Below are positions 55,471 to 64,000 of a stretch of DNA of 64,000 bases, piece by piece. Each line of letters opens with the position of its first letter. Positions within the stretch are counted from its first letter, which is position 1. The stretch covers positions 62,001 to 126,000 of the forward strand of contig NZ_AFWT01000012.1 of NCBI RefSeq assembly GCF_000224065.1, given 5' to 3'. The notes under the pieces were generated by a model. It was not told where the DNA came from and did not search any database. It saw only the letters and a list, made by a program, of their open reading frames with translations. The translations under genes and the position numbers were made by a program. Source of the DNA: Thiorhodococcus drewsii AZ1 (GTDB lineage Bacteria; Pseudomonadota; Gammaproteobacteria; Chromatiales; Chromatiaceae).

Positions 55471-57735
55471 TCACCACCGATACGACAGGGTTGCGGTTAC
55501 TACACGATCCTGCCCAATGAAGCAGTACATATCGGAGGTGCAACTCGCTACGTATTTCTTGTTACCAAGATTAGTGACGTTTATCGACAGCACAGCGTCA
55601 TCCAATGAGGAAGACAACAGGCCCAAATCGTAGCTTGCGGCCAAGTCAACCAAGGTTGCCGCTGGCACCTTGAAGGTATTGGCCGGATTACCCCAAGTAG
55701 ATCCGAGGTAGCGCACGCCCATCCCCAACTGCACGCCCTCTAGAGGGCCAGAGGCCAGTCGATAGTCCAACCATGCTGACGCGCTATGGCGTGGCGTTTG
55801 CGTCAGACTTTTGCCTTCATAGGTCGCATCCTTGACTAAGGTGTTATCCAGATAGACATAGTTGGCAAGTAGATTTAGATCATGGACGATCTCGCTTGCC
55901 GCCTGCAACTCCAAACCACGAGAGCGGACCTTGCCCGATTGGGTCCAGAATCCCAGATGCTGTGTATCGGACGTTTTCACATTAGTCTGATCGAGCTGAA
56001 ATACCGAGGCGCTTAGTAAGGTGGCAGATCCAGGCGGCTGGTATTTAATGCCAAACTCGGCCTGCTTGGCTTCCGTTGGTATAAACGCACGGCCATGGAA
56101 ATCATTACCCAGCACGGGATCAAAGGACGTTGCATAGCTGATATAAGGGGCCACGCCGTTGTCGAAAATATAGTTTAGGCCTGCCCGTCCACTCCATTTT
56201 TTTGTGCTCTGATGGGTCTTGGTCCACTTGGTCGAATAGCTCCGCGACTCGTCATCAAGTTTGGACCAGTCGTGACGGGCGCTAAGTGTCAATCGCCATT
56301 TATCGTAAGAAATCTGATCCTGAAGATAGAGACCAATACGGTTGAAATCCTGACGTACGTTGTAGGGCCAGTTGGTTTGGCTGTCAGTGAAATCTGGAAT
56401 GGCATGAGGACGGTATTTCGTGGGATCAAAAGGGTTGAACGCAACGGGATCCATTCGATAGGAATCATTGCGGATGCGTCCCTTCGCATAATCAATGCCT
56501 CCTAGCACAAGGTGATACGTCGAGCCTAATTCGAACATCCCGGATAGGTTATTGTCGACTTGGAAAGTATGGGAGCTGGATGGAGCCAGACCATAGGTCC
56601 CTTCCAGCCACAAATTCCCGTCTCTATTCTGAAAGCCATATATTGAAGTGCGCTGAATATCCGAGTTGATGTACATGTAGCGAAGGTTGCTGTTTAGCTT
56701 CCATCCGTTGCCGAAGGTGTGTTCAAACAAGGAACTCACCGATTTTTGTTTTCGTGATGACCCCTGAAAATCCATATCGGAAAAATTCCGCCTGCGGTCA
56801 ACTTCAGTAAAAGGACTTCCATTCAACCCCAACGCCACCGCAGGCAAACTGTTGTAGTTAGGTATATCAGGCTCTCGAGAGTATGTTGCTAACAGAGTCC
56901 ATGACGTATTTTCGTCAGGGCGCCAGGTCAAGGCGGGGGCTAGATATACGCGTTTGTGGCGTACGTCCTCCACTTGGCCATGCGAGTCAAGCCCAGTGCC
57001 TGTGAATCTGTACAGCAGCGTGCCTTCGTCATTGAGAGAACCTGTGCTGTCGAATCCAATCTCCCGGCGATTGAAGGTCCCTCCTTGTATGAATAGTTCA
57101 TGGAATGAATCCCGCTGGGGCCGGCGGCTGACCTGATTCACGACACCTCCTCCTGTGCCCTGTCCATACAAGAATGAAGATGGGCCGCGCAAAATTTCGA
57201 TCCGCTCGAGCGTGAACGGATCTACTTGGGTAGACCATGTCGATACGTTGCTGATAACCCGTAGTCCATCCAGATAGTAGTCAGCGTCTATGCCGCGAAT
57301 GCGCGTGATATCCAGTTGGCCACCAAACCCTCCAAAACGTTCACTGTTTGCCCCGGCCGTGTATCGCAGTGCTTGGCTAGTACTGGACGGCTGTTGCACT
57401 TCGATCTGCTGCTGAGTAATGACGGAAACCGACTGAGGGGTTTCAAGAATGGACGTTTGAGTTTTAGTGCCAATACCAGCTTCTTCCGCAACGTAGCCTC
57501 TGACAGGTCCGAAGTCCCCAGCTTGCTCTGCAGTCACGGTTATGGCTGGAAGCGTCGTTAGGCTATCGCCCCGAATGGTGGGACGCTCCATGGACACTCC
57601 GTGCGATTTGTCTTCGGCATAGGCAGGCCAGGCGTTGGCAACAGCCAGCCCTGCGAAGCTTGCCGCACAAGAGAGAGCGCGCAATCTCGGCCGGAATTGG
57701 CACGAAAGTACTTCGGCGTATCGATGACGTTTCAT
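55471..57735 (-). CDS. TonB-dependent siderophore-type receptor
   Basis: A 754-residue outer-membrane receptor. A signal peptide ends near AYAED, a TonB box-like LPAITVTAE follows, then a plug (SILETPQSVSVITQQQIEV; RIRGIDADYYLDGLR; RIEILRGPSSFLYGQGTGGG) and a 22-strand barrel ending in the outer-membrane signal YRW. The plug motifs are those of hydroxamate/catecholate receptors (FhuA/FoxA group). First gene of the uptake operon, under a promoter carrying a TetR-type operator. Lower GC than flanking genes. Confidence 0.93.
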   Translation of the reverse strand: MKRHRYAEVLSCQFRPRLRALSCAASFAGLAVANAWPAYAEDKSHGVSMERPTIRGDSLTTLPAITVTAEQAGDFGPVRGYVAEEAGIGTKTQTSILETPQSVSVITQQQIEVQQPSSTSQALRYTAGANSERFGGFGGQLDITRIRGIDADYYLDGLRVISNVSTWSTQVDPFTLERIEILRGPSSFLYGQGTGGGVVNQVSRRPQRDSFHELFIQGGTFNRREIGFDSTGSLNDEGTLLYRFTGTGLDSHGQVEDVRHKRVYLAPALTWRPDENTSWTLLATYSREPDIPNYNSLPAVALGLNGSPFTEVDRRRNFSDMDFQGSSRKQKSVSSLFEHTFGNGWKLNSNLRYMYINSDIQRTSIYGFQNRDGNLWLEGTYGLAPSSSHTFQVDNNLSGMFELGSTYHLVLGGIDYAKGRIRNDSYRMDPVAFNPFDPTKYRPHAIPDFTDSQTNWPYNVRQDFNRIGLYLQDQISYDKWRLTLSARHDWSKLDDESRSYSTKWTKTHQSTKKWSGRAGLNYIFDNGVAPYISYATSFDPVLGNDFHGRAFIPTEAKQAEFGIKYQPPGSATLLSASVFQLDQTNVKTSDTQHLGFWTQSGKVRSRGLELQAASEIVHDLNLLANYVYLDNTLVKDATYEGKSLTQTPRHSASAWLDYRLASGPLEGVQLGMGVRYLGSTWGNPANTFKVPAATLVDLAASYDLGLLSSSLDDAVLSINVTNLGNKKYVASCTSDMYCFIGQDRVVTATLSYRW

Positions 57736-57780
57736 GCTGGTCTTTCTCTAAGAGCGATGTTGTGGAAACTCATGCTCAGA

Positions 57781-57809
57781 ATCATAGCGATCGACCGACC
57801 GACGGTCAA
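57781..57809 (-). promoter_or_regulatory. Receptor promoter with embedded TetR-type operator
   Basis: Minus-strand TTGACC (57809-57804), 17-base spacer, TATGAT (57786-57781), about 45 bases before the receptor ATG. The spacer holds the palindromic core GACCGnCGGTC (57797-57807). A bound repressor would block RNA polymerase. The 19-mer 57791-57809 is the inverse of that at 57904-57922 with one mismatch. Confidence 0.8.
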
Positions 57810-57903
57810 TAATATTGCGAAACGTTTTCATTCGCACGCCACCCTGAGGGATACGGCGTAGTCAGCCTCGTAACCACTGAAGGGATGAAACGACGCAAAT
57901 CCA

Positions 57904-57932
57904 TTGACCGACGGTCGGTCGACAGATATGCT
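57904..57932 (+). promoter_or_regulatory. MFS-exporter promoter with embedded TetR-type operator
   Basis: Plus-strand TTGACC (57904-57909), 17-base spacer, TATGCT (57927-57932), the mirror image of the receptor promoter. Core GACCGACGGTC spans 57906-57916 and is extended by an overlapping half-site. The nearest start codons are GTG 57944 and ATG 57971. Confidence 0.8.
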
Positions 57933-57970
57933 ATATCGTTATTGTGTTCAGAACGGTTAGCGCGGCGATC

Positions 57971-59455
57971 ATGCTGGTATCAAAAAGGGCGGTGGCCGTT
58001 GCCGCCGTGTATTTAGGAACGTTCATGGCGACGCTCGCGATCAGCATCGTGAGCGTCGCCCTTCCTGCGATTCAGTCGAGCCTGGAAACTAGCCTGTCTG
58101 GTCTTCAGTGGGTGGTGGGGGCGTACACCCTCTGCCTCTCGGCGCTCATGTTGTCTGCTGGACCACTCGCAGACCGCTATGGGCGCAAGCGCACATGGCT
58201 CATTGGTGTGGCCCTCTTTACTCTGGGATCGGCCATTTGCGCGACTGCCGGCTCTCTTGCGACGCTGATCGCTGGATGCGCGCTCCAGGGCCTTGCAGGC
58301 GCACTCGTGATACCCGGCGCGCTCTCCATCTTGACCCAAGCATTTCCTGACCCGGTGGAACGTGCCCATGTCATCGGCGGCTGGTCGTCATTCAACGCGA
58401 TCTCGCTAATTCTTGGGCCGATGATGGGCGGTCTGCTGGTCGATCACGCCGGCTGGCCAAGCATCTTTCTGGTCAATCTGCCCATAGGCATCGTTGCGCT
58501 CGCGCTTGGGCTTGTGGGGGTCGAAGAAAGCTCTCATCCGGACCACGCCGCCCTTGATCCTGCCGGGCAAATTCTAAGCATCGCCTTTCTTGGAGCATTG
58601 ACGCTGTCGTTGATTAACGCAGGACATTCGGGTTGGGACGCTCCCGAAACCATCGTGCCGATGGTCATTTCCGCGCTGGCCTTACTTGCATTCGTCGCCG
58701 TCGAGATGCGTACCTCCCGGCCCGTTCTACCGGTTGACCTTCTCCGTCAGAAAGCCTTCGCATCGGCCAACTTCGCATCTTTCGTGCTGGGTTTCTCGGG
58801 CTACACGAGTCTGTTCCTGTTCTCTCTCTTCTTGCAGCGTGGGCAGGGCTGGACGGCCACAGAGACTGGCTGGCGTATGGCCCCTGTCTTTGCTGCAATG
58901 CTCGCTGCCTCGTCTGTCTTCGGCAAACTCACGCGGCGCTTCGGGATGAATCGCTTGATGGTCGCTGGCTATGCGCTGCTCGGCGGATCAATGCTGGTCA
59001 TGGTCTCCTTCACGCCGTCGACCCCTTATTACATTGTGGCACCTGTCTTTGCGTTGCTTGGAATCGGGCTGGGATTGGCGGTGCCCTCAACCGGAGCTGC
59101 CGCGATGGGAAGCGCTCCTCGTGAGCGGACGGGAGCTGCGTCGGCAACGATGAACGCGCTACGACAAGGCGGAATGACCATCGGCATAGCCCTTCTTGGA
59201 ACCCTCATGAGCGCACGGGCAGTCACTTCGCTGAAGAGCGTGCTTGCGCAATCCGGCGTTGACGATGTTGCCGTTATCGCTGCTGTCGCCGTTCAACGGC
59301 ATGAGGTGCCATCGAATCTCCCTATCTCTTCTGGGGCGTTCCACGCGATGCTGGCAGACGCCTTCACGCACGGCTTCTCCCTTGCGGTTGGGTTTGCAGG
59401 AATTTTAGGACTGGTGGCGGCCGGAGTGGTTGCGCTCTCATCACGCAGGCAGTGA
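57971..59455 (+). CDS. DHA2-type MFS exporter (EmrB/QacA-like)
   Basis: A 494-residue membrane protein with about fourteen helices. Motif A is GPLADRYGRKRTWLIG and motif C-like glycines occur in the fifth helix (GGWSSFNAISLILGPMMGG), marking drug:proton antiporters of the DHA2 group. Divergent from the TonB receptor and sharing its operator type, it may export a metallophore, a degradation product or a toxic ligand. The start is uncertain: GTG at 57944 would add nine residues and would leave a very short leader. Confidence 0.9.
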   Translation: MLVSKRAVAVAAVYLGTFMATLAISIVSVALPAIQSSLETSLSGLQWVVGAYTLCLSALMLSAGPLADRYGRKRTWLIGVALFTLGSAICATAGSLATLIAGCALQGLAGALVIPGALSILTQAFPDPVERAHVIGGWSSFNAISLILGPMMGGLLVDHAGWPSIFLVNLPIGIVALALGLVGVEESSHPDHAALDPAGQILSIAFLGALTLSLINAGHSGWDAPETIVPMVISALALLAFVAVEMRTSRPVLPVDLLRQKAFASANFASFVLGFSGYTSLFLFSLFLQRGQGWTATETGWRMAPVFAAMLAASSVFGKLTRRFGMNRLMVAGYALLGGSMLVMVSFTPSTPYYIVAPVFALLGIGLGLAVPSTGAAAMGSAPRERTGAASATMNALRQGGMTIGIALLGTLMSARAVTSLKSVLAQSGVDDVAVIAAVAVQRHEVPSNLPISSGAFHAMLADAFTHGFSLAVGFAGILGLVAAGVVALSSRRQ

Positions 59456-59532
59456 CAGCCGGTGCTTAGCCCAAGCTGATCCTGGCCGAGTAGCAACGAC
59501 GCAACAGGGACTTGATAGGAATATAAAGCAAG

Positions 59533-59570
59533 ATCAGCGATGGCGAACAGATAACGCAAATCGCTGATTT
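59533..59570. terminator. Inverted repeat with T-run after the MFS gene
   Basis: ATCAGCGAT (59533-59541) and its inverse (59560-59568) enclose an 18-base loop and run into TTTT, a plausible terminator for the exporter. It lies four bases from the tRNA-Ser 3' end and may equally end that minus-strand transcript. Confidence 0.55.
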
Positions 59571-59573
59571 TAT

Positions 59574-59661
59574 TGGCGGAGAGGGAGGGATTCGAACCCC
59601 CGGACCCTTGCGAGTCAACGGTTTTCAAGACCGCCGCTTTCGACCGCTCAGCCACCTCTCC
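59574..59661 (-). tRNA. tRNA-Ser (TGA)
   Basis: An 88-nt class II tRNA with encoded CCA. Acceptor GGAGAGG/CCTCTCC, D-arm TGGCTGAGCGGTCGAAAG, anticodon arm CGGTCTTGAAAACCG giving anticodon TGA, a long variable arm and GGTTCGAATCC T-arm are visible. The 3' end faces the low-GC island. Confidence 0.97.
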
Positions 59662-59881
59662 GGTTTTGGATGGATCCCGCAAAGCAACACATTTGGCGCT
59701 GCCCTAATCTGCGGGCGGACAAGGATACATCAAGCGCGGACTTTACCAAAGCCCGACATCATTTCCATCGACTGGAAACGTCGGGTATCCTTCGGAACTC
59801 GGGTTGCTGGACCAGGTCATAAAGGCCGAAAGCACCAACGCAATTAACAATACCGATAGCAAACAGGAGTGAAACTTCGAT

Positions 59882-60550
59882 ATGGCCAATCCGGGTATTT
59901 CAGTCGTCAAGACTTCAGAGTCTGCGGTCTCGACCAACAAGGTACTTAAAAACACCTACATGCTGCTGGCGGCCACCCTCGGCTTTAGTGCCCTGACCGC
60001 CATGCTGTCGCTCTTCCTCGCCGTTCCGCCCTGGACCTACATGGCATCCGTCATCATCTCGATGGTGCTCGGCATGTTCGTGCTTCCGAGAACGGCCAAT
60101 TCAGCTGCCGGCATCGGGGTCATTTTCATCATCACCGGCCTGCTGGGCTTTGGACTGGGCGCCATTCTCAGCATCTATCTGGCGCTACCTAACGGCCCGC
60201 AGATCGTCGGCCTTGCCTTCGCCGGCACCGCGACCATCTTTCTGGGTCTTTCGGGGTACGCCCTGACCAGCAAGCGTGACTTCAGCTTCATGGGCGGCTT
60301 CATCTTCGCCGGCATGATGGTCGTCATGATCGCGGTTATCGCCAACATCTTCCTGCAGATGCCGGCGCTCGCCCTGGCCATCTCTTCGGCAATCATCCTG
60401 CTGATGAGCGGCTTCATCCTCTTCGATACCAGCCGCATTGCGCGCGGCGAGGAAACCAACTATATCCTCGCGACCTACGGTATCTATCTGAGCATCTTCA
60501 ACATCTTCATCAGTCTGTTGCAGATCCTCGGCATCATGAGCGACGACTGA
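59882..60550 (+). CDS. yccA: Bax inhibitor-1/YccA family membrane protein
   Basis: A 222-residue inner-membrane protein with seven predicted helices of the BI-1 (TMBIM) family. The C-terminal aspartates in FILFDTSRI and the terminal DD are typical. In E. coli YccA is a substrate and modulator of the FtsH protease. An AGGAG site lies 12 bases before the ATG. A terminator follows. Confidence 0.92.
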   Translation: MANPGISVVKTSESAVSTNKVLKNTYMLLAATLGFSALTAMLSLFLAVPPWTYMASVIISMVLGMFVLPRTANSAAGIGVIFIITGLLGFGLGAILSIYLALPNGPQIVGLAFAGTATIFLGLSGYALTSKRDFSFMGGFIFAGMMVVMIAVIANIFLQMPALALAISSAIILLMSGFILFDTSRIARGEETNYILATYGIYLSIFNIFISLLQILGIMSDD

Positions 60551-60579
60551 GACAGCGTCTCGTCATCCTGACCACGGAG

Positions 60580-60604
60580 AACCCCGGCGCATGCCGGGGT
60601 TTTC
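60580..60604 (+). terminator. Intrinsic terminator after yccA
   Basis: AACCCCGGC (60580-60588) pairs with 60593-60601 around a GCAT loop and continues into T residues. It lies 30 bases after the yccA stop codon. Confidence 0.8.
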
Positions 60605-60636
60605 TATGAAGCCACCCAAACGGAGCTGGAGGTCTT

Positions 60637-60822
60637 ATGGAACTCTTTCTCAAGATCACCGCCGCCATCGTGCTGGGCCTGATGCTGTTCTATCTCTGGC
60701 CGGTCTATAAACACTGGCAGGAACATGGCCCCAAGGCCCAGCGCGGAGATTGGCCAGCCGCTATCCTGCCGCTCGGAGCCGTCGTGCTACTGGTCATCGC
60801 CCTCATCATGGCCGTGCGCTAA
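60637..60822 (+). CDS. Small two-helix membrane protein
   Basis: A 61-residue protein with two hydrophobic helices (about 6-25 and 42-60) joined by a short polar loop (KHWQEHGPKAQRGDW). A GGAGG site precedes the ATG, supporting a real gene. Similar small proteins are common in gammaproteobacteria, without known function. Confidence 0.7.
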   Translation: MELFLKITAAIVLGLMLFYLWPVYKHWQEHGPKAQRGDWPAAILPLGAVVLLVIALIMAVR

Positions 60823-61270
60823 GACGCGGAATGCCCCGTAACGGATTCTCCGTTCCTACGTCACGACAGGTCTTGGCGCGAAGTCATTCGCGCCGGTCTC
60901 CACCCAACCTTGACTGATTGCCCCACCCCGCGAAAACCAGCCAGCCCCCCAGGCTGGACAGTCCCTGATCCCACCACCCCGCACACAAGAAAAAGACGTC
61001 GATTCGTTGGCGAACTGCTCCTTGACCCGCAGACTCAGGCAACAAGGACGCCAAATAATTGGCGCGCGCTGAGAGCCGTGGACAACGCCCAAGCTCTGCT
61101 ATCGACCTGAACCGGAAACAAAAAGACCGACCGTCCGACTATTGGCCTCTATCTTGCTGAGAGAGCCACGGATCTCGCGGACTCATGCCGCGAAGTGCCA
61201 ACCCTTGCCCTTCAATGCACGATGCACGGGCCACGGCAACCGATTCCAGGCAGCAGAGGAAGTAAATGAA
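60823..61270. other. Gene-free stretch with four compact hairpins
   Basis: About 450 bases without a credible gene. Perfect short hairpins occur at 60840-60854 (AACGGA arms), 60875-60894 (GGCGCGAA arms, GTCA loop), 60941-60957 (CCAGCC arms) and 61049-61064 (CGCCAA arms, ATAA loop). No known RNA family was recognised; a structured RNA or a series of terminators/processing signals is possible. Confidence 0.4.
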
Positions 61271-62374
61271 ATGCTCAGCATAGTGCATGCTCGGACGGAT
61301 TTTTTTCAGCGCGAGATTGGCCAACCACAACCGAATACAAAAACCGGCCCGGCTCCAGGCTTTGCTGGAGCGATACCTATCGACACCCAGTCATTCTCAC
61401 AGGTGGCGCTGAGTGGCGATGTCGCCTTCTTGGGATGCGACCTGGAGATCAATCGCCGATACGGCCGGCACAACCCGGGCGCAGCCAGCTTCCTGCGCAA
61501 GAAAACGAAAGCGGCAGGCCCCTATCGAGGACTCTACGACCTTGGCTCCGTGACCTCGACCGATCCGTCGGAGGCCATGATCGAAATTGCCGACACGGCG
61601 GCAACAGTCGTGAACAGCGGCGGACTGCCCGTCATCATTGGATGCGATCACACGGCAAGCCTTGCCGGACTGCTCGGCAGCGCCCGCGACGAGCCCGAAC
61701 GACCCGTTTATGTCTATTTCGACGCCCACTTCGATCTCGGACGCAATTGCGCCGAAGACGACCGGCTGCATAACGGCGGTTTTGTCGGCGACATGCTCAG
61801 ACACAAATGGGCCAGATGCGCCGTGAACATCGGCGGACGCAGCATCGCGACTCAGCTGGACTACCCGGACACACCGCGTTTCGCCAGCATCCCCGCCTAC
61901 ACGTCCATCTCATTACTCACTCAGTGTCTTGCCCCACTCAAGGGAGAGACGATCTATGTGAGCCTCGACGCCGATGTCCTAGATCCCGCGTTTGCCCCCA
62001 ACGTCGCCTGCCCTGAACCGGGAGGACTATCCGTTGAGGCCCTAAGCAGATGCTGTCGATGGCTGAACCGCAATTGCCGCGTCATCGGCGCCGACCTGAT
62101 GGAAGCGCTTCCACATCAGGGAAATCGGCTTGCGGAAGACGCCTTGCTGAAATGCCTGCTGACCTTGACCGGAAAAGAACCGCTACACGAAACCCGGCAC
62201 CGGATACGAACGGAAAAATCCACGCACAGCCCGGCAAGACCAGAGACGACGTCTTCGAGAAAGACGAACGTTCCGTATTGCCGCCTTGTGGAAACCAACG
62301 CTGCAACGCCTTGCGAGGAACCATCGATGAAAGATCGCACCCAGACAACCCGCCCCGCCACAGTCGTATCCTAG
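61271..62374 (+). CDS. Arginase/agmatinase-family hydrolase
   Basis: A 367-residue ureohydrolase-fold enzyme. Binuclear manganese ligands are all visible: H in GCDHTAS, D/H/D in YFDAHFDLGR, and D-x-D in VSLDADVLDPAFAP. The substrate loop does not clearly mark arginine, agmatine, guanidinobutyrate or formimidoylglutamate. About 55 residues at the C terminus are polar and low-complexity, beyond the usual family length. The ATG at 61271 follows GAGGAA. Confidence 0.85.
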   Translation: MLSIVHARTDFFQREIGQPQPNTKTGPAPGFAGAIPIDTQSFSQVALSGDVAFLGCDLEINRRYGRHNPGAASFLRKKTKAAGPYRGLYDLGSVTSTDPSEAMIEIADTAATVVNSGGLPVIIGCDHTASLAGLLGSARDEPERPVYVYFDAHFDLGRNCAEDDRLHNGGFVGDMLRHKWARCAVNIGGRSIATQLDYPDTPRFASIPAYTSISLLTQCLAPLKGETIYVSLDADVLDPAFAPNVACPEPGGLSVEALSRCCRWLNRNCRVIGADLMEALPHQGNRLAEDALLKCLLTLTGKEPLHETRHRIRTEKSTHSPARPETTSSRKTNVPYCRLVETNAATPCEEPSMKDRTQTTRPATVVS

Positions 62375-62490
62375 ATCGAATCGGAGCCCGCACGCGCCTT
62401 CGTGCCGCACCCAGATTCATCCCTTACCGCGCGAGAAGAAACGCACTCGGGCTCACCTCAAGACAAACACCCGCATCGAACGCAGACATA

Positions 62491-62516
62491 AAAAAGGGGC
62501 CTTTCGGCCCCTTTTT
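62491..62516. terminator. Bidirectional terminator between arginase-like gene and pnp
   Basis: AAAAAGGGGCC (62491-62501) pairs with GGCCCCTTTTT (62506-62516) around TTTC. It can end the arginase-family transcript and the minus-strand pnp transcript. Confidence 0.88.
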
Positions 62517-62544
62517 CAGTGCTTAGCGATGTCGCCGAATGGCA

Positions 62545-64000
62545 TCACTCGCCAGGCTCGACCGCCTTCATGCTGAGACGGATACGGCCCTGCTTGTCGA
62601 CTTCCAGGACCTTGACGCGAACGGCATCGCCTTCGCTCAGCTTGTCGCTGACAGACTGAACGCGCTCCTCGCAGATCTGGGAGATGTGAACCAGACCGTC
62701 GCGACCAGGCAGGATGGTGACGAAGGCACCGAAATCCATCAGGCGCGCAACCTTGCCCTCGTAGACCTTACCGACCTCAACGTCCGCAGTGATGAGGCGG
62801 ATACGCTTCTTGGCCTCTTCGCCTGCGGCCTTCTCGACCGAGAAGATTTTGATCACACCATCGTCGTTGATGTCGATGGTAGCGCCGGTCTCTTCGGTGA
62901 TGGCGCGAATAACCGAACCACCCTTACCGATGACGTCGCGGATCTTTTCGGGGTGGATCTTGAACTCGATGATACGCGGCGCATGCTCGGACATCTCGGA
63001 GCGATGCGAGGACATCACCTTGCTCATCTCGCCGAGGATGTGCAGACGTCCTTCCTTGGCCTGAGCCAGGGCGATCTCCATGATTTCCTTGGTGATCCCC
63101 TCGATCTTGATGTCCATCTGCAGGGCGTTGATGCCCTCGGAGGTACCCGCGACCTTGAAGTCCATGTCGCCGAGATGGTCCTCGTCACCCATGATGTCGG
63201 TCAGAACGGCGAATTCCTCGGCCTCCTTGATCAGGCCCATGGCGACGCCTGCAACCGGTGCCTTGATAGGCACGCCGGCATCCATCAGCGCCAGACTGGT
63301 GCCACAGACGCTCGCCATCGAGCTGGAACCGTTCGACTCGGTGATCTCGGAGACCACACGCACCGAATAGGGGAACTCCTCAATGCTCGGCATCACGGCC
63401 AAAACGCCGCGCTTGGCCAGACGACCGTGGCCGATCTCGCGGCGCTTGGGGCTGCCGACCCGGCCCAGTTCGCCAACGCAGAAGGGCGGAAAGTTGTAAT
63501 GCAGCATGAAATGCTCGCGCCGCTCGCCATCGAGCGCGTCGATGATCTGCGAGTCACGCTCGGTCCCCAGGGTGGTGATGACCATCGCCTGAGTCTCGCC
63601 ACGCGTGAACAACGACGAACCGTGGGTACGCGGCAGCACACCGGCACGGATGGTGATGGGACGCACGGTCTTGTTGTCGCGTCCGTCGATACGCGGATTG
63701 CCGGCGAGAATAGAACCCCGCACAATCTTGCTTTCCAGCGCCTCGATCGCGCCCTTGACCGCCATCTCGCTCCAGGACGACTCCTCGCTGCAGAGCTGCT
63801 CCTTAGCGGCAGTGCGCGCCGCAGTCAGCGCGTTGTAACGCTCCTGCTTCTCTTTGATGCGATAGGCCGCCGCGATCTGCTCGCCGCAGGCATTCGCAAC
63901 CGCATCCGCCAGTTCCGGCGAAACCACGGACGGCGTCCACTCGATCTGCGGCTTGCCAGCCTCGGCCGCCAATTCGCGGATGGCCTCAATGACCACCTGC
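62545..64000 (-). CDS. pnp: Polynucleotide phosphorylase, C-terminal part
   Basis: The C-terminal 485 or so residues of the phosphorolytic 3'-5' exoribonuclease; the 5' end lies beyond the window. The second RNase PH core ([28 protein letters not shown]), the KH domain ([12 protein letters not shown]) and the C-terminal S1 domain ([19 protein letters not shown]-type, here [19 protein letters not shown]) are present. It acts in RNA turnover and the degradosome. Confidence 0.97.
   Translation of the reverse strand, partial: QVVIEAIRELAAEAGKPQIEWTPSVVSPELADAVANACGEQIAAAYRIKEKQERYNALTAARTAAKEQLCSEESSWSEMAVKGAIEALESKIVRGSILAGNPRIDGRDNKTVRPITIRAGVLPRTHGSSLFTRGETQAMVITTLGTERDSQIIDALDGERREHFMLHYNFPPFCVGELGRVGSPKRREIGHGRLAKRGVLAVMPSIEEFPYSVRVVSEITESNGSSSMASVCGTSLALMDAGVPIKAPVAGVAMGLIKEAEEFAVLTDIMGDEDHLGDMDFKVAGTSEGINALQMDIKIEGITKEIMEIALAQAKEGRLHILGEMSKVMSSHRSEMSEHAPRIIEFKIHPEKIRDVIGKGGSVIRAITEETGATIDINDDGVIKIFSVEKAAGEEAKKRIRLITADVEVGKVYEGKVARLMDFGAFVTILPGRDGLVHISQICEERVQSVSDKLSEGDAVRVKVLEVDKQGRIRLSMKAVEPGE

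Larger units (their letters stand above)
48890..59460. other. Putative horizontally acquired island
   Basis: From about 48.9 to 59.5 kb the base composition drops visibly and codon use changes (many A/T-ending codons, notably in the TonB receptor). The block carries its own TetR regulator, uptake and efflux genes, and shared operators. Its right end abuts the 3' end of tRNA-Ser(TGA), a common integration target. No integrase, transposase or flanking repeat of the tRNA end was found, so the transfer mechanism is unknown. Confidence 0.55.

Overview
The window reads as a high-GC gammaproteobacterial chromosome from a purple sulfur bacterium (Chromatiaceae; Allochromatium/Thiocystis-like). The main reason is an unbroken fifteen-gene reverse dissimilatory sulfite reductase (dsr) cluster in the order dsrABEFHCMKLJOPNRS, which is typical of sulfur-globule oxidisers, together with DsrC/TusE-family and Suf genes. 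The genus is an inference; no 16S rRNA is present.

Layout. 0-0.5 kb: 5' part of a molybdopterin oxidoreductase. 0.8-2.5 kb: a stand-alone CZB zinc-binding protein and an alkaline-phosphatase-superfamily phosphodiesterase. 2.5-6.7 kb: sufBCD-sufT on the minus strand. 7.0-7.8 kb: a cysteine-rich lipoprotein coupled to a Gdx/SugE-type SMR exporter. 7.9-12.6 kb: a signalling operon made of a periplasmic binding protein, a hybrid histidine kinase and a REC-GGDEF diguanylate cyclase. 12.7-23.7 kb: housekeeping and unknown genes (lipoprotein and membrane protein pair, srkA, YchJ-like, DUF4342, lptF, DksA/TraR-like, pepN, grx, hslR, SDR). 23.8-26.8 kb: cstA, cory-CC-star and an ArsA-type ATPase with overlapping ends.

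26.8-40.9 kb: dsr, transcribed leftward from a candidate promoter near 41.25 kb with a leader of about 370 nt. DsrAB oxidises sulfur delivered through DsrEFH and DsrC, DsrL supplies the pyridine-nucleotide link, DsrMKJOP is the membrane electron-transfer complex, and DsrN makes amidated siroheme. 41.6-43.9 kb: a small unknown operon ending in a solitary Cas6/Cmx6-like protein, then a cysteine-less DsrC-family protein (RspA type). 43.9-45.6 kb: a SufS-SufE fusion. 45.9-48.6 kb: two identical tRNA-Gly genes, pgsA and uvrC.

48.9-59.5 kb: an island of visibly lower GC and different codon use, abutting the 3' end of tRNA-Ser(TGA). It holds a TetR regulator, a TonB receptor, a FecBCD-type ABC importer, a C-type-lectin/SUMF1-fold protein, a MmgE/PrpD enzyme and a DHA2 MFS exporter. 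The receptor and exporter promoters diverge, and each carries a near-identical TetR-type palindrome inside a TTGACC-17-TATGNT promoter. A third copy lies upstream of tetR. This is the best candidate for an undescribed system: a metallophore- or chelate-linked uptake and processing locus of unknown substrate.

59.6-64 kb: tRNA-Ser, a YccA-type Bax-inhibitor protein, a small membrane protein, a gene-free stretch with four compact hairpins, an arginase-family enzyme and the 3' part of pnp.
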